A stretch of DNA of 64,000 nucleotides from Sipunculus nudus (Eukaryota; Annelida; Sipuncula; Golfingiida; Sipunculidae): positions 28,329,956 through 28,393,955 of the forward strand of contig CM049312.1 in NCBI GenBank assembly GCA_026874595.1, read 5' to 3'. Shown here one piece after another: positions 13,097 to 24,363 of this stretch. Made by a program: the position numbers and the translations under genes. The notes under the pieces are model-generated. The model ran no database searches. It was not told where the DNA came from and saw nothing but the letters and a program-made list of their open reading frames with translations. Positions within the stretch are counted from its first letter, which is position 1, and each line of letters starts with the position of its first letter.

Positions 13097-16000
13097 TCAA
13101 TAACGCAGGCATCTTTGGGGCATCATCAATTCTGAAAAGTAGCGTGGCTGACTTTGACCTGAATATGAATGTAAATGTCAGAGGGGTCATCATCGTGACA
13201 CAAAGGGCAGCTCCTCATCTTATCGAAAGCAAAGGTTGGTCGCCATTGTTTTGTGTATTACTGCCAAATTCTTTAAAGAATTATTGTGGTTATCAGGATG
13301 ATAAAATGTCAAGCTTTGCATATATGCAGTGTAACAAAATATATTCATCATTTATTGATTGCAAAAGAATGAGGAACATTAAGGTGTATTCCAACATTCG
13401 CTTAATGCTGAATGTTGCGAAATTGATATTTACTTAAAAATATAAAACGCATTCATTTCCCTATGTATTTTTTGTTGTTGCATTGATTCTATAAGATCTT
13501 ATTTTTTAACAATCAGCGGAAAATCAGTGACAAATTGTATTCCTCAAAATGGATAAAATGATTTTTTTATGAACTTTACTTTTGGAGAGATAATACATAG
13601 ATATCGTTACTAGATTTAAAGGAGCATGCATGCCCACAATAAGGAAATAGAAATTAAATACCAAGAAAAAAATATACGTCTTGTTAAGAAAGACAGAAAT
13701 AATGAATTACAAACGCAAAAGAGTATAGTGCGGGTTGCGGTCTTAATTATACATGTCCTTAAACGGACTTTAATACCTCGTTTCTGGTATCTTGTAGGGA
13801 ATATTGTGAATGTATCAAGCCTTTTTGGACATCGACCTGTAAGTTGAATATTACCACAGATAATAAATGTACTATCTAAGGAAATATAACTTTTGTAGAG
13901 GAAAACTTGATATTATATGCGCCTTTATTTAATACCTGGCGGTGCATTTGGATAACTGTGACTATTAAATTAGGTTTCCATAGTAAACGTTTAATTTCCG
14001 GGATTGTAATTAATTTCAGTAATTAATATGATATTGATTTTTTCGTTTATATATATATATATATATCGTTTCATATTATATCTAACATACATATATACTT
14101 AAAACTTTAGTGACAAAAACTTATAACCATTTAATTTTTTTTAATTCTTGCATTATGATCAACTGACACAGGAGCCCACTTGGAAACACTTGGTCAACCT
14201 AAACCTCTCACCCTATTTAAAAATAATCATAATCCTCTCATTATATGATAGACTTGGATTCTACATGTACTTTTTCTGAATGAGCTCTATACATCAATAT
14301 CATTTACATTGTAGGTATCATCCTGTGTATTCTATTGTATGAGTAAGGCATCGCTCAATATGTTAACAGCCTGTTTATCTCAAGGTGAGAGACATATATA
14401 TATTGTGGACTAAACCGCCATTTCTTTATTCCTTGTTTCTGAATCTTTTGAAATACGTCCCTATACAGCCGCGTATATGCAATATATATTCATTGCCGGA
14501 AAACATATGCATTATCTTTATGTCAGGGAGCTCATTTCTGTGAGGCTCATATAAACGAAATCGTTCAAAACATCACACTACGAAGTACTGTCAAATTGGG
14601 TTATCACTTTTGTGCTACTGACGTTTTGTAGCTTACACTTGACCAACTTTAATATGAATATCGTGGCTTCTAATCAACTAATTTTTAGCTCAGCTGACTT
14701 TAAGTCATGCTGGGCTATAGCGATGGGTCTTTGTCCGGCGTCCTTCCGTCTGTCCGTCCGGCCGTCCGGACAATTATACATGCTGATAGAACAAAAATGT
14801 AATCTGGAGCTAGATGTATTGTATATAATCATGGAAAATGCCTAATTTTCCGATTAGTATTTAAATTTGGCATGTGGACAGTTTTCTTGGGTTTATCGAT
14901 GGATTTGCTGGAGAATACTTTAATATACTTTACAGTTTGTATGAACAGAGAAAAAAAGGTTCAAGTGATAAATGTGTCTTAAACTGGGATACCTAGAACA
15001 ATAAAACTGATTGATTTGCATCTGACACAAGTGTGTTTAAATGATATAACTCTTATTATTCAAGACCGATATATAACAATTTATGGCAATATCTGCCGAT
15101 GTGACATACAATATTTTACAATGATAACTGCATGTTTACTTTTTTCTAGATACGACATTCGCTGTTTCTGTTCCTAAATCTAATAAAAAAATTTGGCATG
15201 TTTGGTCGAACACTGAATTAGTGTATAAAAACATCTTATGCTTGGCATTTGTTCTTCAGAAGTTCCTAAATAAAAATCTAGCTGATTAGGCTTTCTCAAA
15301 AAAGTGTCTGTGTCTGCAAATAAAGACGAAGTGTCCGATATATAAGAAACATCTAGTAGAGGTACTATGTGCGACGAGAGAAGAGAATTAATGGACATCT
15401 TAAAAAGTCACTCACACATGGAATAACGTTAGCTAAAAAACACCTGAAAGCATATTCACCCTGAATACTTCATTTTCTCTACTCTTTTATCACTATATGA
15501 CTTATCATCAGAATATACACATACACTGTGCAAAATTAAACACGAAAGTTAGCGGGAAATGACACATAGAGTCAAAAGGTGCTACCTACGAATATGAATA
15601 ATAATAATATATAGGAAATATAAGCGCCAATTCTCCGATGGTCAGATATACAGCGCAATTCCCACACATTCCCACATACAATTTCATGGATATACCACCT
15701 GTGCCTGACTCAGTTAAAAAAAAAATATGCAAATTAATTACCAAAAGCTTGCTGAAAGAGATACTTTTTTTAATGATTAATTTTTTTAATGATAGGGGCG
15801 TCGGAGATTTGAACAAATTTAACCCTTTGACATATAGTAAACCAATACGATAACAAAAAGGAACTGAAATGAAAACAATTGATTATTTTCAAGTTTTTAT
15901 GTAATGTAAGTCATATATTGCATCAACTTTTAAGGTGTAATTGAGAACACTCAATCTAAACTTCATTTATTGTCGTATCCTCATATAATACCTAATTAAG

Positions 16001-19000
16001 TCCTAAATCAGACACATTTCGGCAAACTTTGTCAAGGCTACATTCGTAAATCTGTCATTTACGGTAATAATGACACTCCCAAAATAAATTTATACCAGCC
16101 ATTCATATTATTTTTTTAAGTATACAATAAATCTGAATTCCATTCCTTATGCAAAATATAATGCAACTTAATATTTTTCTCATTCGAGGTCGCCAACTGC
16201 AAAATCCCTATGATGGTATTTAGATTTGTTGACTTATTATTTTTCTTCTAGTTTGGTATGAAAGAAACAATATTCAGTACCTTCGTACCCAATTCATATA
16301 CATATCTTGCTTTCAAATTGAAGTAAATCACCTAACCTGGTACCTGAATGTCGTTGCTCATGCTATTAGAATTTATCTACTCGTTTGTTATAGCGTTTTA
16401 TGCACATGTTTGTTACATAATGTTCACTATCAATTCATGTTCAATGTTTCTCCATATCAGGGCTCCACCCAACCCCCTGAAGGATAACTTGTATAGGAAC
16501 AGTTGATCAAAAATATAGGAGTTTATATATTTTTTTTTCAGTCAAACAGTAGGAAATATATAGGAGTTTTCACTACACAGTTCTGTTTTATTATATGTCA
16601 ATTGCATTACTATTATTTTTTCAAGCGGCACTTACAGGTATGTTTAATTGATCTTCAGAGGGCTTTATTTGAATTACTTGAATTACTCGAACACGTACAT
16701 TTACACGTCTTCAAAGGAGAAGGGAAAAACTAATATAGGTCTTTATCACATTAATTTATCAATAATAACAAAACATAGGAGCTTACAGTCTTAATACTGG
16801 AAAACATACGAATGTAAAAGAGACAATTTTACATGGGAATATATAAGGAATATAAGAGTCTTAAGAAGCCCTGCCTTATAGAGGCCTTTTAACCTTAGAA
16901 AACAAAGGAACTCACGCTGATCATAGATATGTTCCCTTTCAGACATAATATGTTTCACTGACTATCCTTAAGCCGGAATAGCACGGGTAACCCTTAAAGT
17001 TAAGACCTAATTTCACTTGATACTTGTAGTTGACTGTTATAATCTTTGGTGACACTGTTAGTAAGTGGCTGCTAAAACAGAAAAAAAAGTAATGTTGTTT
17101 TTGTCCAGATACACATGCCTTCACTAATGTGGTTTTAAAAGTAAGGTAAGACTCTGAAGACGTAATATTAAGTATTTTTTTTTTGTTAGTTCAGTGTTTT
17201 AATACCTTCTATATTTGTACAAATCATTACAAACAAAGAAGATTCGTTTCCATTTTATGTCGTTTATTACTCTCTAGCTATATTTTCGGCGGGCTGTTTA
17301 TGGTACTCTTCTCATGCACTGGCACCACTACCGCCTTTCTTTAGTTTATTACTGTTTTATTAGAAAACTCTTTAAAAGTGCTCCGTGATTCAATCGATGG
17401 GTCCATTCTAAGGAGACTGGATTAATAATTAATTTATTGTTCTTTAAGAGACAGGTTTCATCGTTAGTTTTCAATTTTCAAGTATGCTGACAGGCTCGTA
17501 TCAAGGATTTTTTCCAGGAGGTATGGGAGAGAAGAAGATTTCAATATTTAGTAGATATATAGTTGCACAAAGAATGTAGAAGCTGTTTTTCTTTATTTTG
17601 CATGCTTTGATGAAAAATTACAACTTCTGATTTTCTGTAATACCTAGTAATTGAGCGAAAACATCAAGACAAAAATTACGGAAAACATTTTATTTTATGT
17701 TTGGCGACATTTCACAAGACGTGAAAAAGTGTGTGTGCAAGTGTGTGCGTGTGTATATTAATTTTAGAGAAGCCGAAGAACATAGGCTATACATATTCCT
17801 CAAATAATAAATTTAAGCATGTTCCTCAATTATTACACCCGCCAAACAATACCCCAAACCAACACCACAAACACCACAACATTACCCTCACAACACCTTA
17901 TATTTATACCCCTGACTCAGTATGACCGACTCGTATCTATAGTACCGAGATTTCTTTCTTTACCTTGTTTATTGCCTGGATTAAATAAAGTTTAAGTTTC
18001 CGATCACCAAGCGGTGTACTCAAGTGTAACAGGTCTTTGTTGAACAGAGCCATTATTGGCTCCCTATGAGCAAGAAATGGTATGTATGTATGTATAAACC
18101 TGCAGTACCATTCTCTGCTCGCCAAATCCTGTAAACCCTTATTCAAAGTTTCCAATTTTTCCTGCGAACAAACAAAATCCCTCGGTCTCGGTATTAAAGA
18201 TAAAAAAAATATCAAAATTGCTTTTGGATTTCTCTTGTGACACTGGTAAATAAGGGCCTTGTAGTGAGATAAAATATCCTTTACCGTGTGAGACCAGATA
18301 TTGTTTGTACCTACATGAAACAATATAATATGAAAATTTTCCACTGTGACCTGGCCTGTGTGAATTTGAAACCCTATATCGGAAATCCGAGCTCCTCTGC
18401 AAACCAGCATACATGTATATCCCACATCGACATTTCTACATATGGAGTCGGAAATGATCGTAGTGATCACTTCGTCTGCAACAAACAAAATCATATTAAG
18501 ATACCGCAGCCCCATCTGTCTGAACTCATACACTGCCGTCAAGTTAGCCAAGTTTACATATTCATGATATTTTGTTTTACCATGTCTGCCAAACGCAACT
18601 TGTCTGACATGGAACAAGCTATGTATTTTTTATATACCTCACTCTTCCAGTCACCTTGCAACTATATTAATTCTGCGGGTACCACACAATGGACAGCCAG
18701 TGTAGCGCCACCCCGCCTAAATGAATGACTTGAAAAATTTTCTGGAATTTCGCCCACGCTCGCCAAACATGCTCTAAGCGCTTTTATCCAATAGTTCCAG
18801 AATTTGGCGTTTGGCCCTTCAGTGAATGCAAATGCGGGAGTGGCCGGTCCATTCCTGACCCTTTTGAACAACTTATTAATATGTAAAACCGGACATAATG
18901 GGCTATCTGGAATTGCCACCAGTGGCAATTCCAGTTGCCTTTGCCCGAACTGATTGGTTTTTGACCATTTCAATATGACACGTTCCCCGTGCCAATCCCA

Positions 19001-22000
19001 TAGCTTGACTATAGTGTGTTTCTTTCTTCAGCCGTTTGAGCTGAACTGCAACAAACGCAGAATCTTATTGAAACATCACCTTTAATGACTACCAACAGTT
19101 TGAAAACCTAAGCAACTCTTTACCAATCATCCTTCTCTTAAGCTTCTGTGTGAACGGGATTCGTTTAAATTCCCTTCTGAAGCTTCCCCCAATATTCCAT
19201 CTCGAAAGCAAGTCCGGAATCCTATTTCTAGAACCCTCTATGTAAACCGCCTTCAACTCAAATTCATACAACGCTGCTATGAACGTAATTTCTCTCACGC
19301 ACGCTAACATAAAATGATCAGATGTTCTACCAGAGTTCACAACCTGTACTGAAGCTAGATTGTCACAGTTTATTACAATTCTCTGCCCTGTTAAACTGCT
19401 GCCCCACAACTTTAAGGCGAGCATGACTGCATACAATTCTAAACCATATATATGACCTGCCATTTTCAGCAGATCCTCTGTCACTCTAAAACGCCAGTAT
19501 TCCAGCCTGCCAAAAGCTATGCCCCCTAACCCTTGCAAGCAAGCATCCGTTGCAATAATTCGATCTGGTTCAGACCAGTCATTTGGCATCATTGAAATGC
19601 CGTTATACAAAGGTAGGAAATTCTCCCACCAGCACAAATCCTTGAAAAATTCTATACCTAGTTCAATGGGACGGTTCCTTTCCTGCACTTACCTCATTTT
19701 CTCAAGCATTCTGCTTATAAACAATCGGCCCGGTCTGACGCATTTGGCAATAAATTGCAGTATCCCCACCAACGTTTCTATCTCCCTCCTAGTTGCCTTA
19801 TCTTTCCTTTTCCATTCTACTACTAATTCCAGTGCTTGCTATACTTTAGCAGAAGGGATTTCAAGTTGCATTTTTTCTGTATCCAACATAATTCCCAGAA
19901 ATACTATTCTAGTTGAAGGAGCTACTGCTTTATCCCCCGCTTCTTCTATATGTAAATTCCTGAGAAGTCTGCCTAGCGTTTGAAAACCCACATGTGCTCT
20001 TTCCGGAATCTCTGCCCCACCAAAATCATCTAAATAATTTATCACACTGAAACCATCCGGTTAAAAACGTACGAGACTGCATTTGTTGTCTTTTGACATG
20101 CTACAGCCGCTGAACGCATCCCCATAGGTAGAACCCTATCCACATATAATTTCGAGTCCCATCTATATCCCAACAGGTGAATATCCCCCGGATCTACGTG
20201 TTATTGCCGGTAGGCTCTTTTCAGATCCCTTTTGAACAATAAACAACCTCTCCCCTTCTGCTTAACCAAATCGACCAGATCGTCTACCGATGGATAAGTA
20301 AGTTTTGAAGTTTCTCCCAAATAAGATTGCTATGGTATCCCATCGTTTACTGATCTACCCGGAGGAAAGCTCAAATCTACCACTATTCTTCTTTCCGTAC
20401 TATCACTCTTGGGAACTGACAATAAAGGAGATGTAACTATTGGAAACACAAATGTGTCTTTCTCCAAGGATCCCAGAATTGCTCCATAGCTCTGCTCTTT
20501 ATCAATATAATTAGAAACATCCTTTGAATGTAATGTCGCACTTCTATGATTAGCACCTGAAGATAATGGCGCTATGTCTAACTCATAGCCCACTGGCCAA
20601 CCAAATTCAATCAAATCACAGACTATATTATCCGCATAGTCCTGCAAAAACGACCTTAACAATGTGACATTAATTCTTGTGTCTACCGGAATTCTACATC
20701 CCGCAAAATTTGGCAAACCAGAACCATTAATCACCTGATGTGCCCGAGCCCATTTTAAAAATGGTCTGCTCTGTGTTCTCAGACATGGGTGAGCTATCGA
20801 AACTATCCATGCAACCTTTATAAGTTGCCTCAAGCCTACCAGTACATTCGCTGAAGTGTACCGAAGTTGCAACATTCTCCTGTGCATCAGGAGCAACTGT
20901 CTCAAAATCCTCTATCAGTGTCTCCTGTACATCAGGGACCACTGCATACCCCGAGTTAGACAGTACATAGTTTACATTCTTTTCTGCATCAGAAACACGA
21001 CGCAGATCAGATCGCTCAAAACCGAACAAGCTTTCCTGTACCAAAGGAAATACTACTTGCTCAAAATCAGACTGCACATAGTCTGGACCTATTTCCCCTT
21101 TATCGTGAAATACGTCAAGTTGTACATCTGTACATTTTTTCTGGTATTCTATATTCACATCCGAACAAACTAACATCTTCATCCCCATCCGTGTGTTTTT
21201 ACCTGTCAATTTTTGTCATTTACTCGGGCATTGCTCGCTATTCTGAGCGTGATACCCAATCTCCTTATGTCTCATTAAACATTTTGCACAAATATGTTGC
21301 ACAGTACATTTTTTGCCTTGTACATACGCCTGATGGCTTTCCTGCTTATCACACTTTCCTGTTTGGAATTCTTTACAAAAGAATACCCTGGGCTCTCTTG
21401 CCAAACCGCTTCCTTTTGCATCTTTATTGTAAGATTTATCTGCTCTACCTGCCCAATTTGAATAACGTCTTTTCACAGAAATTATTACAAGTAATATATA
21501 CAAATGAGCCGTCCGTTTGCCACAAATTTTCCAATAAATACCATAAATATATATATCTATATATATATCTGCTTTTAATTTGCGTAAATCATAACGATAT
21601 AACCAATTCTAGTTGCAAAAAGCTGAACAAAATACGGTACCTGACCTTCCCCGATGTTTAGTGTTAGGAGGCAAACGGGCGACTGACGCAATTTCTAAAC
21701 ATTTCCCCGCCCGCGGTTTCTTTTCCGCGGGGACGTCAGGTGGGGATTAACAAACACCTATGACGCTGTTGTTAGGGACCTTTCAATGTTTAAACCACGA
21801 AATATTGTGACGCCAAAATATTAATTACACCCGGACATCCTCAACCATGAGCACCAACGTATGTGTTCCTCGCTAAATTATCAAATTAAAAATATTTTAT
21901 TTTAAATATTTACCATTATCTTTTAAGATAACAGTATGAATAGATAATCCACACATTAAATAATGACAGCCATTGACGTAAGCAAGTGAATCACAAGCAC

Positions 22001-22153
22001 GCATGCGATGTAAATATATATAAATATATAGTAAGACATTCAAAGATGAGGCCAGGGGATCAGCAATACTAGGCAACTATGGTTTTATAATCAGTGTGTT
22101 GATAAATTATGATAATTTTAGATATTTTTATTTGAGCGTTGAATTATCAGTAT

Positions 22154-22212
<59 letters not shown>

Positions 22213-24309
22213 CACTGTTGTTCGTTATTGTTTACATATACTGACTCAAGAACTAAGTCTGTATTAAAATATTGCATAATTTATTTTTAAAAAATACATA
22301 CTATGTTATGCAGCACATATATAAACACGTGTATACAGTCAGGCGTATAGAGTTAACATTAATTTTATCATTAAAATGTTCTTTGAACTTAGTTCTTCCT
22401 CGTCAATCATTTTTTATTGTACTGAGACTTAGTAACGTAGGTTCTAATCTTTACACATACCGGTTTGAAAGTATAATTGGATTTAATTAGTTTAACTGTG
22501 GTCTATTTTATTATTCAAGTTACACAAAATGTTTAAGGGTTACAGAGTGTGGTTTCTTTCTTACGGTTATCAGAATTACCCAAAATCACAGAAAGAAATA
22601 GTTGTTATAAACCCTAATTCAGGCTTAGCCCGCAACCTACCAAACTAATATGGCAACTGAACAATGTGCAAATCCAAACATCATGTTTAAGGAACACTAG
22701 ATAAGGATGAAGACGAGATGGTTTTGACTAGTCATTCCCTTCTGTGGCAATTATTGTAGTGAACACAATAAGCTGTGTATATGTCTAAAATGCCCAACAT
22801 CTTATTAAAAATATAAAACTGGTTAGGTACAACCTGGTCAAAACAGTGATTAAAGTTATTGGAAATAATTCCATAGGTTTCTGCTCCTCAAAAAGAGGAC
22901 ATAACTCAAAGCCGGGGAATAGTGTGTTCCAGTCTTGGCCAACACAGGGTGACGCTCTGCTTGCTTAACAGGAAGGTCATCCCTATCGACCGTTGTTTTA
23001 CTCCTCAATGAGTACTCCTTTCGGGGGTCACTCTGTGGTATGGCCAGCAACGGGGATTCATTACCTAGGGCCCTCAGCAAAAGGATATAAAGTGAAAGGC
23101 AGCGCGTGATACTGCCCAGGCTCGTAGTCCGTAAAGGGAATGGAATTCTGCAGAAGTACATGTACTTAGTTAAGCTATCACTAAGACAAGAGGCGTTTAC
23201 CTCCTACAAATAATATAAAAAGTCCAGATTATATTTTTTCTATCAACACGTACAATTTTACGCCAAGGTTTGAAGTTATGAGCGACCATAGAAAAGTTTA
23301 ATAAGACAACATAATAAAATCAAGATTTTTTTTATTTGACTTGACATTTTTATTTTCTTAAATTGTGCTTTATTTGTAAATACCTTATGGTTACATATCT
23401 ATTGATAGACTCCTCAAAAATCTTTCCAGAGATATCTTCATTGTTATTGGTTGATCAGAAGCCAAGATATTCACATTGAAGTTACCCCTACCCCTTATCA
23501 TTTTCCAGTTCTATTGGTCAAGTTTCGGCTACGAATCGGCCTGTTGCACACATGTGATACCGCAATTTGACAGCAGCAATACTCTAGAGATGTCAGTTAC
23601 CATAATATTAAGTGAGACCTTGGTTGTGGTGGGTTGAACGACGACCCTTTTGCCCGGACTGTGCTCCCTGACTTTTTTTTAACTAACTATAAATCCACCT
23701 TTAATCTGCCTGCATTTGCCTCCATCTGAACACAGTTCGAACCACACGCCATAAATTATCTTCTAGATATTTATAGCTTATTTGAAAACATCACTTCAGG
23801 CATCTATTCTTTCTTCCAGATCTTGGTGCTAAAGGGGTGAGAGTTAATGCTGTAAGGTATGGCGGGCTCCTCTTTTTCATCAGCCATATTTTTATACGCC
23901 TCTCACCTTTGGAGAAGGGATGCTTACAGGGGTTGGCGAGTTTCACTCTCCATATTTGTAGAAAAGCTGTTGGTAGACCTTCTTACTCCCCCATTACCAT
24001 CTTTTTTACGTTTTTCTTTCTTCCTTTTGCTTAAAAGCTCCAATATGACGGATAACAAAAGCTGAAATATGGGCACATGATTATTCCTAGGTCACAAGTC
24101 CGATTCGACCTCAGGGACAGGATTGCGGGGTTGGGGTATTTCTGTTTTTGTTTTTTTTTAAAGGGGGGGGGGGTCCAGTGCTCGCTTATCGATTGCGTAG
24201 TTATGACATTTGTGTTTAAATTGCCCTAACAATAAACAAATTATAATGACAAAAGTTATTATAATAATACTAAAATTGAAAATATCATAATAAAATTTAT
24301 AATTATTAC

Positions 24310-24363
<54 letters not shown>

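Larger units (their letters stand above)
17800..21780 (-). mobile_element. Decayed Ngaro/DIRS-type tyrosine-recombinase retrotransposon
   Basis: Read on the minus strand, the order is Gag zinc-binding region, RT, RNase H, tyrosine recombinase and SGNH hydrolase. That is the order described for Ngaro elements, which replicate by reverse transcription but integrate with a tyrosine recombinase. It lies antisense in intron 6 of gene 1. Many stop codons (for example after the GIP of SVNDGIP and after AYRQ in RT, and after VPAELI in the recombinase) show it is dead. I could not identify the split direct repeats expected at the ends, so the outer limits are approximate. Confidence 0.8.

Noticed and set aside
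18288-18728. 146-codon plus-strand open frame
   Set aside because: It is antisense to the recombinase and SGNH regions, which carry recognisable motifs; the plus-strand product has none.
20856-21661. Plus-strand open frames of 105 and 156 codons
   Set aside because: They are antisense to the Gag-like region of the Ngaro element.
22856-23161. 101-codon minus-strand frame in gene 1 intron 6
   Set aside because: No recognisable domain and no gene-like context.
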